NCBI GenBank assembly: GCA_002470465.1
Contig: DKMD01000019.1
Span: 186,001-250,000 of the forward strand
Length of the DNA stretch: 64,000 nucleotides
Origin: Pluralibacter sp. UBA7423
Lineage (GTDB): Bacteria > Pseudomonadota > Gammaproteobacteria > Enterobacterales > Enterobacteriaceae
Direction of reading: 5' to 3'
Each line of letters opens with the position of its first letter. The first letter of the stretch is position 1. This document shows, piece by piece, positions 21,593-30,965 of this stretch. The notes under the pieces are model-generated. The model was not told the DNA's origin, did not search any database, and worked only from the letters and a program-made list of their open reading frames with translations. A program made the translations under genes and the position numbers.

Positions 21593-22129
21593 TATTTCCG
21601 CCAGGCCTTTATTTATTTTTTACCCGGTCTGGTCGGTAGTGCCCGAAGGCGTTAAAAGGGTTGGAGATTCCTTTCAGAAGAGCGGCTGAGTAGCAGCGCA
21701 GATTCTCCCTGAAATGCCCCTCATGCCCTACAATCTGTCAACAAGATGTGCAAACGTCAATACAGGTAACCGGGATTTACATCAGCGGTGAGAAACCACT
21801 GACAAAGATTAAAAAAACTTCGACAGGGTATTTTCAGCAGGGAAATTTATGCTACGCGCTTAACAGCAGCACAATCATCTTCACACCTTGCAATAACCAG
21901 TGATTAACAATTGCGCGAAATACTAAAAATTTCTGGCAGAATGGCGATTATCTGAGCGATTAATAGCGTGAACGTTAAAACGCACAGGTGAAAATGCTGA
22001 GCTTATCCATAAGTAACGCAAGATTTGAGCTTATCAAATATAAAAAAATACAATGGAATATGTCACAAAACGGTGAGCTGACGGCGGGATGTGGGGTGAA
22101 CAGGGGGTTTTTGCTATTCTGCTCATATT
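21593..22129. other. Noncoding stretch upstream of dppA
   Basis: About 540 bp without a credible gene. It must hold the leftward dppA promoter and leader. On the minus strand a TTGACA box is visible at 21741-21736, but no matching -10 stands out. The distal part (from about 21780) is AT-rich, with A-runs. No small protein with a ribosome site was seen on either strand. Confidence 0.5.
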
Positions 22130-22208
22130 GCCCGGCGGCACTGCGTTTGCACGGGCCTACAAAGGCCGCAGTTTCGTAGGTCGGGTAAGGCGAAGCCGCC
22201 ACCCGACG
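22130..22208. repeat. REP/BIME element near tRNA-Pro
   Basis: It opens with GCCCGGCGGCACTGCGTTTGC, continues through GCCTAC and closes with GTAGGTCGGGTAAGGCGAAG and CCGCCACCCGAC. This is the head-to-head pair of imperfect palindromes typical of enterobacterial REP pairs. Five related elements occur in the window at 36285, 46486, 53331, 61449 and 62038. Confidence 0.85.
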
Positions 22209-22211
22209 ATA

Positions 22212-22300
22212 GCCCCGGCGCTTCTCATCCTCATTAGCTTTAAATGCAAAAAGGCCTGCTCAAAGAGCAGGCCTTTCGAATATGGTCGGCGAGAGAGGAT
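22212..22300 (-). repeat. Diverged 89-bp repeat, copy 1 (terminator plus tRNA 3' end)
   Basis: This 89-bp unit aligns over its full length with 22378-22466. Both begin GCCCCGG, share GCTTCTCATCCTC, hold a terminator hairpin (arms GGCCTGCTC / GAGCAGGCC at 22250-22276 here) and end in TGGTCGGCGAGAGAGGAT, the reverse complement of a tRNA-Pro 3' end. The terminator stems differ in sequence but both remain paired, so they diverged while keeping structure. Confidence 0.8.
22250..22276 (-). terminator. Terminator of the decayed tRNA-Pro copy
   Basis: The hairpin arms are AAAGGCCTGCTC and GAGCAGGCCTTT around an AAA loop, followed on the minus strand by a short T-rich run. It is the partner of the terminator at 22417-22443 and sits at the same distance from a tRNA 3' end. 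Confidence 0.8.
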
Positions 22301-22376
22301 AACTCGCCACTACGTGGCTCGCCCTGCGGGCCGTTGCTGAAGCAACGTTCTCTCGCTACGCTCGAGTCGAACCTCC
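22283..22376 (-). pseudogene. Decayed tRNA-Pro copy interrupted in the T-arm
   Basis: On the minus strand the final 18 nt including CCA (22283-22300) are identical to the 3' end of the intact tRNA-Pro. The matching T-arm piece, TCGAACCTCC on the plus strand, reappears only at 22367-22376, after 66 nt of unrelated sequence. That insert includes the hairpin CGTTGCTGAAGCAACG. No acceptor 5' strand, D-arm or anticodon arm is present. It could be a decayed tandem tRNA copy or the leftover attachment site of a lost integrative element. Confidence 0.65.
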
Positions 22377-22377
22377 T

Positions 22378-22466
22378 GCCCCGGAGCTTCTCATCCTCGT
22401 CAAGCTACAGTTGTAAAAAAGCCGCTCAAAAGAGCGGCTTTTCAAATGTGGTCGGCGAGAGAGGAT
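22378..22466 (-). repeat. Diverged 89-bp repeat, copy 2 (terminator plus tRNA 3' end)
   Basis: The second copy of the 89-bp unit described at 22212-22300. It ends inside the functional tRNA-Pro gene. The equal lengths of the two copies support an old segmental duplication of tRNA 3' end plus terminator. Confidence 0.8.
22417..22443 (-). terminator. Terminator of tRNA-Pro
   Basis: The arms AAAAGCCGCTC and GAGCGGCTTTT give, on the minus strand, a GC stem followed by a run of six T residues just after the tRNA 3' end. This is a standard rho-independent terminator for the single-gene tRNA transcript. Confidence 0.88.
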
Positions 22467-22525
22467 TCGAACCTCCGACCCACTGGTCCCAAACCAGTTG
22501 CGCTACCAAGCTGCGCTACTCGCCG
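22449..22525 (-). tRNA. proM-like: tRNA-Pro, anticodon UGG
   Basis: The 77-nt minus-strand gene starts CGGCGAGTAGCGCAGC and has CCA encoded at its end (22449-22451). The acceptor arms CGGCGAG / CTCGCCG pair, the anticodon stem is ACTGG / CCAGT, and the 7-nt loop TTTGGGA carries anticodon TGG (plus-strand 22489-22491). It matches my memory of E. coli proM. In K-12, however, the tRNA between dppA and eptB is proK, with anticodon CGG. Position and identity therefore disagree, and I leave the exact symbol open. Confidence 0.93.
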
Positions 22526-22615
22526 AATGCGGAGCGCATCTTACTGCTGCGATGCTACCCCGTCAATCCCTTTTCGCCAAAAGCCAGGTCGATCGGCGAG
22601 AAACTCGCCAGCCCG

Positions 22616-24298
22616 CTATTTCCCGCCTGCCGGAACGCGGCACCAGTTGCTGTTTTCGTTGATACCGCCGTCCGGCGAGGTGTATCCGAGGCAGCCCATT
22701 ATGGTGTCGTAAAGCTCCACATGGCGACGCGGAACCTTCATTTTAGCCTGCTCTTTCAGATGCTGGAACGCCTGTTCATTCGCCGGGTTTTCACGATACT
22801 TATCCGACATCCAGACCAGCATCGGCACGCGGAACTGCTCCGGCGGCGCGAGCTTGCGCGGCGTACCGTGCAGATGCTCCTGCTCGTTGATGGATTCACC
22901 ATGGTCGGCGGCATAGAACACGATCGCCTTTTTATCCCGCAGTTGGTCAAACACACGACTGATAAAGGTATCGATATACAGCACCGAGTTGTCGTAGGCG
23001 TTAATCAGCTCCTGCTTGCTGCAGTTTTTGTTAATCCCCACGCACTCAGGCCCCCATTTAGCGAAATCACGGGTGTAGCGCTGATAGTAGCTGTAGTGAG
23101 ATCCTTTAGTGTGCAGGATTATCAAATGCTTACCTTTAGGATGCCCTTCCAGCGAGCGGGACATCTCGTTCAGCAACAGCATGTCGTCCACATCTTTGCC
23201 ACGGTTGCGCGGCTCGGCGCCGATCTGCTCGCGGTAGGCAATGTTATCGGCCATGGTATTACTGTAGAACCACATCTCACTCTGCATCGCGAACAGGTCG
23301 GAACTGAAACCAAGCTGCTTCAGAACGGCAAAGACATTCTGCTCTTTCAGGGTTCGCTGTGGATTATCATCCGCGCCGCCCTGACGGACAAACATACAGC
23401 GTAAAGAGAGCTTCGTTGCGGTATCGCAGGAGTAGCCGCGATAGGCGATCAGGTTTTTCTCCTGCGCTAATTTTGGCGTAGTGTTCCGGTCATAGCCCAG
23501 AATCCCCATGTGATCCCAGCGGGTGGTTTCGCCGATGATAAACACCACATAGGTGTCATCCAGCTCATGGCCCGGCGCCACATAGGTGAATTTCTTCGCC
23601 GGGTTGATCAGGGATTTGTTATCCGTAGATTCATCCACCTGTGCCCAGGCATACAGGCCCAGTGCTGAGAGCCAGTTCGAGGGCAAATAAGAGTTCGCCA
23701 CTACGCCGCCGTAGCTTGGCATATCCACGCCGGTGGCTTTTTCGATTTTCTTCTGCTGCTGCTCCATGACCCGAATCGGCGCCCAGACCAGCAGCCCTGC
23801 CATCACCACCACGGCGATATTACGCAGGCGCTGACCGCGGGTGCGAAGCTGACGCAGCAGCGTGTAACGGCAGCGGTTGCTCCAGATGAAGAACAGCGGC
23901 GGCAGGCTTGCCAGCACGGTCCACATCATCAGGCCGCGCCCTACCACTTCTTTGGACAAATCGATGTCGGTAGTCATGACAGAAGCGACGATACCGTAGC
24001 CAATCACCACGTTCATAAACGTCATGTAGTAGCTGGCGGCGGCGGAAATCACCACCACAAGCGAGGCCAGCACCTTCCAGGGGCGGCGGCCAAAAAGCGA
24101 GAGCAGTCGTAACAGGAAGAAGGTAGCGAGAACCGAACCAAAGATTTCGATGACGGCGGAAATCCCATTTCTGACCGTCAGATCTTCAAGGTAGCCCATC
24201 AGGCGTCTGATGAGCACGGCACCGTTCAGAAACAGGCCGATATACAGCGCCAGGAACAAGCACAGCCGCTGTTGCGTTAACGATTTAATGTAATTCAT
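22616..24298 (-). CDS. eptB: Kdo2-lipid A phosphoethanolamine 7''-transferase EptB
   Basis: About 560 residues starting at MNYIKSLTQQRL (24298), which matches E. coli EptB (563 residues). The open frame runs another 56 codons upstream but that extension has no resemblance to the family. Five N-terminal membrane helices precede a periplasmic sulfatase-fold domain. It contains the GETTRWDHMGILGY nucleophile motif (catalytic Thr) and the AADHGES metal motif. EptB adds phosphoethanolamine to the outer Kdo of LPS, lowering negative charge and polymyxin binding. In E. coli it is repressed by the sRNAs MgrR and ArcZ; the leader here was not matched to them. It follows the tRNA gene on the same strand. 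Confidence 0.95.
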   Translation of the reverse strand: MNYIKSLTQQRLCLFLALYIGLFLNGAVLIRRLMGYLEDLTVRNGISAVIEIFGSVLATFFLLRLLSLFGRRPWKVLASLVVVISAAASYYMTFMNVVIGYGIVASVMTTDIDLSKEVVGRGLMMWTVLASLPPLFFIWSNRCRYTLLRQLRTRGQRLRNIAVVVMAGLLVWAPIRVMEQQQKKIEKATGVDMPSYGGVVANSYLPSNWLSALGLYAWAQVDESTDNKSLINPAKKFTYVAPGHELDDTYVVFIIGETTRWDHMGILGYDRNTTPKLAQEKNLIAYRGYSCDTATKLSLRCMFVRQGGADDNPQRTLKEQNVFAVLKQLGFSSDLFAMQSEMWFYSNTMADNIAYREQIGAEPRNRGKDVDDMLLLNEMSRSLEGHPKGKHLIILHTKGSHYSYYQRYTRDFAKWGPECVGINKNCSKQELINAYDNSVLYIDTFISRVFDQLRDKKAIVFYAADHGESINEQEHLHGTPRKLAPPEQFRVPMLVWMSDKYRENPANEQAFQHLKEQAKMKVPRRHVELYDTIMGCLGYTSPDGGINENSNWCRVPAGGK

Positions 24299-24542
24299 GC
24301 AAGCAAACCCTGGGAAAAGGGGTATAAAAAACCGACTTAGCCGTCGGCATGACGGTAAGCAGATTAAGGAATCGCGTAAGAAACAGTTATGAGAAACGTC
24401 TATAAGCGCAACAAGTAGACCATGACATGCGGGAAAAGTGTCATCAGGAAATGCGATCGGGGGCAATATTTACAAAAATAATTGCCCCCCGAGGGAAGAT
24501 TTATTCCGTGAATGTATTACTCGCGGATAAAAAGCGGTGAAA

Positions 24543-25745
24543 TCAGGCGTGCGCCTCCTGCAGCGTCTCACGGTTTGGCTGACGAATGGTGCTGGACAGC
24601 GCCAGAGACAGAATCAGCAGCGCGAAGATCACGCAGAACGTCACGTAGAACCCACCGAACAGCGACGCGATGATGGAACCACAGATGCTGCCAATCCCGA
24701 AACCGAGATAAATCACGCCATAGTTTTTTGCCAGATTGTTCAGACCGAAGAATTCGCTGACCAGCGACGGGAACACGGTAATGGTGCCGCCAAAGTTAAA
24801 CGCCACGCAGGCAATCGCGGCAAAGAAGCTCACGGCATTCAGCGGAGCGAACAGCAGCGCCGCCATACCCACCAGCGAAATCACCTGACCAATTGTAATC
24901 ACACGAATGCGGGCGATTTTATCGGAAAGAATACCGAGCACCAGACGGCCGCTCAGGTTAGCGATGGAAATCACCGTCACCGCATTTGCCGCGGTCATCA
25001 CGTCGAGATGGACCATGCTCTGCGCAATGTCTTTCGCCACGCCAATCACGTACAGGCCGCTCATGCAGGCAGTCAGGAACATTACCGCCAGCATCCAGTA
25101 CTGCGGTTTACGCATCGACTGTGCCAGCGTGAAGTCGTTATCTACTACGCCGTTATGGGTTTTCACTTCCTGCAGCGGGGCGTCTTTCATCAGCGTCGCG
25201 CCGAAGACAATCATCACCAGCACAATTGCGCCCCAGATCATAAAGGTCTTCTCAAGACCAACGCTTGCCAGCAGTTGGCTGTCGATAAACTTGAAGCCGA
25301 GGCTACCGAGGCCATAGGCGCCGATGGAGAACGCCGAAATCAGCCCTTTGCGCTCCGGGAACCACTTCACACAGTTGGAGAGCGTCAGCAGATACCCTGC
25401 TCCGTCCGCCAGCCCCACCAGCACACCGGCGCTCAGCCACAGCATCATCAGGTTATTGGCATGGGCGGTGAGGAAGAAACCGACGCCAAGTAGAATGCCG
25501 GACGCCATGGTCACACGCTTCACGCCAAATCGTTCCTGTAACTTACCGGCCACGGAGGACGAAATCGCCAGACCCAGGCTCAGCAGACCGAAGGAAAACG
25601 CCACCTGGCTTACCGGTTCATCCAGCTTGGTGGACAGCGCGCCGTTAAACAGGCTCCAGGTATAAACTGACCCCAGCGCAAACTGGGTGATGATGGTCCC
25701 GATCAGCGTCAGCCAGCGGGTAGAAGGACGGATTGCAGCGTTCAT
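24543..25745 (-). CDS. yhjX: MFS transporter YhjX, pyruvate-responsive
   Basis: The 400-residue protein has twelve membrane helices and the oxalate/formate antiporter-like fold of YhjX (E. coli 402 residues). The MFS loop motif GKLQERFGVKRV lies between helices 2 and 3. E. coli yhjX is the principal target of the YpdA/YpdB two-component system, which senses extracellular pyruvate. The promoter here keeps the expected YpdB direct repeat, about 75 bp upstream of the start. Substrate specificity is not settled from sequence. Confidence 0.93.
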   Translation of the reverse strand: MNAAIRPSTRWLTLIGTIITQFALGSVYTWSLFNGALSTKLDEPVSQVAFSFGLLSLGLAISSSVAGKLQERFGVKRVTMASGILLGVGFFLTAHANNLMMLWLSAGVLVGLADGAGYLLTLSNCVKWFPERKGLISAFSIGAYGLGSLGFKFIDSQLLASVGLEKTFMIWGAIVLVMIVFGATLMKDAPLQEVKTHNGVVDNDFTLAQSMRKPQYWMLAVMFLTACMSGLYVIGVAKDIAQSMVHLDVMTAANAVTVISIANLSGRLVLGILSDKIARIRVITIGQVISLVGMAALLFAPLNAVSFFAAIACVAFNFGGTITVFPSLVSEFFGLNNLAKNYGVIYLGFGIGSICGSIIASLFGGFYVTFCVIFALLILSLALSSTIRQPNRETLQEAHA

Positions 25746-25818
25746 CGCAGAGTTGCCTTATGAAGATTAACTGCTGCTTAAAATAACGAAGTGCACTTCA
25801 TGGCAGGTTAAAAAAGGC

Positions 25819-25849
25819 ATGAATTGCCGCCAGCGCGGAATGAAATGCA
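25819..25849 (-). promoter_or_regulatory. YpdB binding site upstream of yhjX
   Basis: On the minus strand TGCATTTCAT is followed by 11 nt and then GGCAATTCAT. The published YpdB recognition pattern is a direct repeat of GGCATTTCAT with an 11-nt spacer, so each half differs by one base and spacing is exact. It ends 74 bp before the yhjX start codon. Confidence 0.82.
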
Positions 25850-25977
25850 CTGAATGCAGAATGAATGACATTGCCGAAAAGAAAAAAGTACGAACGTGAG
25901 CGGTCACTATCACGCTAAAGCGCGTCATAATTGTAATAAGATGGGAATAAAAGTGTGCTAAAAGCGTTTATGAAATG

Positions 25978-26688
25978 TTAGAAACGAGCGCTGACGCCCA
26001 TAACGTAGAGATAGTTGGCGCTGACGCTCATGTTATCCGCCTGAGATAAGGCAGCATAGGCTGCAACGTTCTGATTTAAAAGCATATCGGCCCCAACCGT
26101 AACGTCAACCCAGTTGCCGTCCTGCGTGGAAGTAGGCGTCCGGTTCAGGCCCGATTGCGACTTCCACTGGTTCTCGCCAAACTGCTGGTTGTAGCTAATT
26201 TGCGCCCAGGGATGCACGCCCCACAGCGGCTGCGAGTCAAAGCGCCAGCCGAGCGTGCTGATGCTGGCGTGCCACATCGGATCGGTCAGCGCCGTGGTGC
26301 TGGTATCGCTGTCGCCAAATTCATTCCAGACAGAAGTCGCCGAGCCGTCATAATGCCAGCTTGCTACCGGGCCGGTGGTGAACATCGCGCTTAAGGGAAT
26401 ATTCCAGCCCACGCTTAACGTGCGCGTGGCGTCCAGCGGAGTCTCATCAGGATGATTCACGGCAACGCCAGGCTGCATTTGCGCGGCGCTGATGCGTTCC
26501 GCGAGAATGTCGTCATAACGCGGTTGGTGATCGCTATCCCAGGTATAGCGTTCAGGCGTATTACTTTGCGGGTCAGAAACGATATATTCCTGTTGCCAGG
26601 CGCATGCCGATGTCACAAAAGACATCCACACAAAAACAGAAGCCGGGTAGACACAACCCCGAAAGCCATTGCAATTCTTAACGATCAT
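25978..26688 (-). CDS. yhjY: YhjY-type autotransporter-barrel-like outer membrane protein
   Basis: 236 residues from the ATG at 26688, chosen for its GGAG ribosome site and because it gives a signal-peptide-like N-terminus (hydrophobic core before CAWQQEYIVSD). A longer frame to 26784 would bury this signal. The C-terminal half is built of alternating beta-strands ending in ...YLYVMGVSARF with a terminal Phe, the hallmark of an outer-membrane barrel. It resembles the autotransporter beta-domain of E. coli YhjY, but there is no long passenger. Function is unknown; a lipase-type role has been suggested from annotation only. Confidence 0.82.
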   Translation of the reverse strand: MIVKNCNGFRGCVYPASVFVWMSFVTSACAWQQEYIVSDPQSNTPERYTWDSDHQPRYDDILAERISAAQMQPGVAVNHPDETPLDATRTLSVGWNIPLSAMFTTGPVASWHYDGSATSVWNEFGDSDTSTTALTDPMWHASISTLGWRFDSQPLWGVHPWAQISYNQQFGENQWKSQSGLNRTPTSTQDGNWVDVTVGADMLLNQNVAAYAALSQADNMSVSANYLYVMGVSARF

Positions 26689-26832
26689 TTTTGCGACTCC
26701 GAAAGAGCCGAACCCGGCATTGTTGTTATGATTTTTTTCGCAACTGCGTATTACTAAATATTGCCATTTTATTTCTGTCGTCAAGGCAGGTTGTACATTT
26801 CTTCAGAGACATCAAAAAAGTGGGAGAATCAG

Positions 26833-27414
26833 ATGGAACGTTGCGGTTGGGTAAGTACAGACCCGCTTTACATGGCTTACCACGATAGCGAATGGGGCGT
26901 AGCTCAGAGGGATAACCAAAAGCTGTTTGAAATGATCTGCCTTGAAGGCCAGCAGGCCGGGCTTTCGTGGATAACGGTGCTGAAAAAGCGTGAAAACTAC
27001 CGCGAAGCATTCCACCACTTTGATCCGGTAAAAGTCGCCGCTATGGACGAAGCCGACGTAGAGAAACTGGTGCTCAACGCGGGTATCATTCGCCACCGCG
27101 GGAAAATTCAGGCCATTATCGGCAACGCCCGCGCTTATCTGGCGATGCAGGCCAACGGCGAAGACTTCGCGGATTTCGTCTGGTCGTTTGTCGATAACCA
27201 CGCGCAGGTGAGCCATGCCGCCAGCCTCGCTGAAATCCCCACCAGCACGCCCGCCTCGGATGCGCTGTCGAAGGCGCTGAAAAAGCGCGGCTTCAAATTT
27301 GTCGGCACCACGATTTGCTACTCCTTTATGCAGGCCTGCGGACTGGTCAACGACCATATTACCGGCTGCTTCTGCTATCCCGGAGGCGATGATGATCCGC
27401 AAATGGCAAAATAA
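26833..27414 (+). CDS. tag: 3-methyladenine DNA glycosylase I (constitutive) Tag
   Basis: 193 residues from MERCGWVSTDPLYMAYHD at 26833, with GGGAG upstream; the open frame begins earlier, but the family starts here. E. coli Tag is 187 residues. Tag excises 3-methyladenine from alkylated DNA as the first step of base-excision repair. Visible features are the helix-hairpin-helix region, the base-pocket residues in YHDSEWG and LEGQQAGLSW, and the zinc ligands: an N-terminal Cys4, the His of YHD, and the C-terminal Cys and His near DHITGCFC. It overlaps yiaC by 23 nt. Confidence 0.95.
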   Translation: MERCGWVSTDPLYMAYHDSEWGVAQRDNQKLFEMICLEGQQAGLSWITVLKKRENYREAFHHFDPVKVAAMDEADVEKLVLNAGIIRHRGKIQAIIGNARAYLAMQANGEDFADFVWSFVDNHAQVSHAASLAEIPTSTPASDALSKALKKRGFKFVGTTICYSFMQACGLVNDHITGCFCYPGGDDDPQMAK

Positions 27415-27832
27415 CGATCGCACGCCTTTGCTGGCGCTGTGGCTCGAAAGCACCATCTATGCCCATCCGTTTATTGAAGAAAGCTACTGGCATGACAGCG
27501 AACCGCTGGTACGCGATGTCTATTTCCCCGCCGCGCACACGTGGGTCTGGGAAGAGGAAGGCAACGTGAAAGGCTTCATCAGCGTGATGGATCAGCGCTT
27601 TATCGGGGCGCTGTTTGTCGCCCCGGACAGCATCGGGCGCGGCATCGGCCGGGCGCTGCTCGCGTTTATCTGCGACCGCTACCCGGATTTAAGCCTTGAG
27701 GTGTACCAGAAGAACAGCCGGGCAGTGAATTTCTACCATGCGCAGGGCTTTCGTATTGAAGACAGCGCATGGCAGGATGACACTCAGCAGCCGACCTGGC
27801 TTATGCGCTGGCAGGCGGATCGAATGCCGTAA
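27392..27832 (+). CDS. yiaC: GNAT-family lysine acetyltransferase YiaC
   Basis: 146 residues from the second of two adjacent ATGs (27392), five nucleotides after GGAGG; the length equals E. coli YiaC. The acetyl-CoA-binding motif reads GRGIGRALL, followed by [17 protein letters not shown], as in GNAT proteins. In E. coli YiaC is one of several protein lysine acetyltransferases and affects migration. It overlaps tag at its start. Its last 32 nt overlap the end of bisC on the other strand. Confidence 0.93.
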   Translation: MIRKWQNNDRTPLLALWLESTIYAHPFIEESYWHDSEPLVRDVYFPAAHTWVWEEEGNVKGFISVMDQRFIGALFVAPDSIGRGIGRALLAFICDRYPDLSLEVYQKNSRAVNFYHAQGFRIEDSAWQDDTQQPTWLMRWQADRMP

Positions 27833-30134
27833 GCGGAAGCCACGGCCCGTGGTATTTCTCCAGCCACACCAGCGCCGTATTCCCCGCACAGCCGTTCCCC
27901 AGCTTCGAGCTGGGGATGTCTTTGGTCAGCACGTTCACCGCGCCGTTTTTGCAGATGCCACCGGCCTCACGATCCAGATCCGGCCACGCGCCTTCGTGCA
28001 GGCAAATCACGCCCGGTCGGATCCCCCCGGACACCACCGCTCCGGCCAGCACCTGCCCGCGTGAGTTCCAGACGCGCACCAGATCGCCATCGCTGATGCC
28101 GCGCGCCCTGGCGTCTTCAGGATTTAACGTCAAAGGCTCGCGCCCCGCCACGGCATACTTCTCACGCAGGGAGGTGTGATTGAGCTGGCTGTGCAAACGG
28201 TGCGCCGGATGTGCAGACAACAGCTGAAGCTGGCCGGGCTGCGCATTGCCGTGCCACTCGTCAGGCTCAAGCCACGTCGGGTGCCCCGGACAGTCGGCAT
28301 AGCCGAATCCGGCGATGCGCTGCGAATAGATTTCAATCCTGCCGCTGTCTGTTTTCAGCGGGTTGGCCTGAGGATCCTTGCGGAAGGCCGCGAAGCGGAT
28401 GAACTGCGCGTTCTGTTCGCTCTCCGGCATTTCAATAAGCGCATTCGCTTCCCAGAATTCACGGAACGGCGGCAGCGTCACCTGTTGGCTGGCACCGCGC
28501 TGTCCGGCTATCTCATAGAAGGTCTCTAACCATTCGAGATCGCTTTTCCCTTCGGTAAAACGTTCGTGGCCGCCCGCTTCCCAGCGCTCGCTGAGTTCGG
28601 CAAACACCTCTAAATCATCCCGCGCCTCGTCGCGCGGTGGCACCACGCGCTTCATCGGCACCAGATGCTGGTTGCTGTAGTCGCCGGTCATGGTCAAATC
28701 ATTGCGCTCGAACGAGGTCGTCGCCGGTAAAACGATATCCGCATGGCGCGCGGCCGCGGTCCAGAAGCATTCGGAAATGACCACCAGCTCCGGTTTTTGC
28801 CAGGCGCGAATCAGGCGGTTGGTATCCTGATGATGGGTAAAGTTGGCCCCGCCGCACCACCAAACGAAACGAATATCCGGGAAATGGCGGTCCATGCCGT
28901 TGTGCTGGTAGGGCACACCCGGGTTTTCCAGCGCTTCCACAATGCGCGCCACCGGGATTTTATCGACGGCATCCGTTCCGCCTTTCACGCAGCCCTGCAT
29001 TGAGGCCAGCACCGCCGCACGACGCGTCGGGTTGCCGCCGTTGGCAAAGTGGTACGAAAGCCCAAAACCACCTCCCGGCGTGCCGATTTGCCCGAGCATC
29101 GCCGCCAGCGTGACCAGCATCCAGTGCTTTTGCTCACCAAACTGCTGGCGCTGCATGCCCCAGCCGGACATCAGCATGGTGGTATTTTCATGGAACAGCT
29201 TCGCCAGTTCGCGGATTTTGGCCGCCTTTACGCCGCAAACTTCTGCCGCCCACTCGGCGGTTTTCGCCACGCCGTCGCGCTCACCCATCAGGTAAAGCGC
29301 AAACTGTTCATAGCCCGTAGTGCAGCGTTCCAGGAACGCCGTATCGTGCCAGCCGTTTTCCACCAGCGTATGCGCTATTCCGAGCATCAGCGCCACGTCG
29401 GTGCCCATATGCGGGGCAATCCACTCCACCGACTCCCCGAAGAAATCGACGGTTTCCGATCGCATCGGATCGATGCAGATCAGCCGCTTGCCGCTGCGTC
29501 GCAGCCTGGCGAAGAAGGTAATGCCCTGCTCATCGGAGGCGTTCCAGGCAATCTTAAGCGTGTTTAGCGGATTGGCGCTCCACAGCACCACCACGTCGGT
29601 ATGTTCCAGAATCATCGGCCAGCTGGTCTGCTGCTGATAGACCTCATTGCCTCCAACGACGTAAGGCATAATCGCCTGCGCCGCCCCGGTGGAGTAATCC
29701 CCCAAATGCCCGGTATAGCCACCCGCCAGGCTCATATAGCGCTGCAGCAGCGTGGCGGCTTTGTGTAACACCCCGTTCGAACGCCAGCCGTAGGAGCCCG
29801 CGAAAATCGACGCCGGGCCGTAGGTTTCACGAATTCTTTTATGCTGCGTGTGGATCAGATCCAGGGCCTCATCCCAGCTCACACGAACAAACTCATCCTC
29901 TCCGCGCACGCCCTGCGGATTTTCTGGCGAGGCCAGAAATCCTTTGCGCACCATCGGGTAACGGACGCGCGTTTTACTGTGCACCTGATCCCGCACCACG
30001 CTTTGCAGGGAGTTTTCAAACGTGCCGGAAAGCGCGCCGCGCGAGGCCAGTACGGTGTCGCCGTCGGTGTCGACCAGCATCGGCCCCCAGTGGGCGGCGG
30101 TCAGAACGGTTTTTGTTGCGGATGAGTTGGCCAA
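27801..30134 (-). CDS. bisC: Biotin sulfoxide reductase BisC
   Basis: The 777-residue molybdopterin oxidoreductase is the same length as E. coli BisC. No twin-arginine signal is present, so it is cytoplasmic, unlike TorA and DmsA. Recognisable segments include [16 protein letters not shown], the GDYSTGAAQ serine region that supplies the molybdenum ligand in this family, and the C-terminal dinucleotide-binding domain with [12 protein letters not shown]. It reduces biotin sulfoxide and free methionine sulfoxide, salvaging oxidised cofactors. It converges on yiaC with a 32-nt overlap and diverges from yiaD. Confidence 0.95.
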   Translation of the reverse strand: MANSSATKTVLTAAHWGPMLVDTDGDTVLASRGALSGTFENSLQSVVRDQVHSKTRVRYPMVRKGFLASPENPQGVRGEDEFVRVSWDEALDLIHTQHKRIRETYGPASIFAGSYGWRSNGVLHKAATLLQRYMSLAGGYTGHLGDYSTGAAQAIMPYVVGGNEVYQQQTSWPMILEHTDVVVLWSANPLNTLKIAWNASDEQGITFFARLRRSGKRLICIDPMRSETVDFFGESVEWIAPHMGTDVALMLGIAHTLVENGWHDTAFLERCTTGYEQFALYLMGERDGVAKTAEWAAEVCGVKAAKIRELAKLFHENTTMLMSGWGMQRQQFGEQKHWMLVTLAAMLGQIGTPGGGFGLSYHFANGGNPTRRAAVLASMQGCVKGGTDAVDKIPVARIVEALENPGVPYQHNGMDRHFPDIRFVWWCGGANFTHHQDTNRLIRAWQKPELVVISECFWTAAARHADIVLPATTSFERNDLTMTGDYSNQHLVPMKRVVPPRDEARDDLEVFAELSERWEAGGHERFTEGKSDLEWLETFYEIAGQRGASQQVTLPPFREFWEANALIEMPESEQNAQFIRFAAFRKDPQANPLKTDSGRIEIYSQRIAGFGYADCPGHPTWLEPDEWHGNAQPGQLQLLSAHPAHRLHSQLNHTSLREKYAVAGREPLTLNPEDARARGISDGDLVRVWNSRGQVLAGAVVSGGIRPGVICLHEGAWPDLDREAGGICKNGAVNVLTKDIPSSKLGNGCAGNTALVWLEKYHGPWLPLTAFDPPASA

Positions 30135-30302
30135 AACAGGCTCCTGGTTTACGAATGCAGGTGTTGCGACGCCAATTTTTTCATCAGCGTTCCATTTATT
30201 TACATATTTCAGGATTGCTCCGGGAATTTTCCTCGCAATCCCGCGTCATAATCAACCGCCACGTTCGTCGTGGCAAAGAATAAAAAGGATTAAGGAAATA
30301 AG

Positions 30303-30965
30303 ATGAAAAAACGCGTAATCGTGATTGCTGCTATGGTCAGCGGCGCACTGGCCCTTTCCGGCTGTACCACCAACCCTTATACCGGTGAGCGCGAAGCGGG
30401 CAAATCCGGTATTGGCGCAGGCATTGGCGCGCTGGCGGGTGCGGGTATCGGCATGCTGTCGTCGTCGAAGAAAGACCGCGGCAAAGGCGCGCTGATTGGT
30501 GCCGCAGCAGGTGCTGCCGTCGGCGGCGGCGCAGGGTATTACATGGATGTGCAGGAAGCGAAACTGCGCGAAAAAATGCAGGGCACCGGCGTCAGCGTCA
30601 CCCGTAACGGCGACAACATCGTGCTGAATATGCCCAACAACGTCACCTTCGACAGCAGCAGCGCCAACCTGAAACCGGCGGGTGCCAACACGCTCACCGG
30701 CGTGGCAATGGTGCTCAAAGAGTATCAAAAGACGGCCGTCAACGTGGTCGGCTACACCGACAGCACCGGTAGCCAGGATCTGAACCTGCGCCTGTCTCAG
30801 CAGCGTGCAGACTCCGTTGCAAGCGCGTTGATCACTCAGGGCGTTGCGGCTAACCGCATCCGCACCAGCGGAATGGGCCCGGCGAATCCGATCGCCAGCA
30901 ACGGCACGGCGGAAGGCAAAGCCCAGAACCGTCGCGTAGAGATTACGCTGAGTCCGTTACAGTAA
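30303..30965 (+). CDS. yiaD: OmpA-family outer membrane lipoprotein YiaD
   Basis: The 220-residue protein has a lipoprotein signal (lipobox LSGC, acylated C21). A glycine-zipper stretch (GIGAGIGALAGAGIGML and repeats) follows, then a C-terminal OmpA-like peptidoglycan-binding domain. The domain carries VGYTDSTGSQDLNLRLSQQR and ends RRVEITLSP. E. coli YiaD is 219 residues and was isolated as a multicopy suppressor of a bamB temperature-sensitive mutant. It stands alone and diverges from bisC. Confidence 0.94.
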   Translation: MKKRVIVIAAMVSGALALSGCTTNPYTGEREAGKSGIGAGIGALAGAGIGMLSSSKKDRGKGALIGAAAGAAVGGGAGYYMDVQEAKLREKMQGTGVSVTRNGDNIVLNMPNNVTFDSSSANLKPAGANTLTGVAMVLKEYQKTAVNVVGYTDSTGSQDLNLRLSQQRADSVASALITQGVAANRIRTSGMGPANPIASNGTAEGKAQNRRVEITLSPLQ

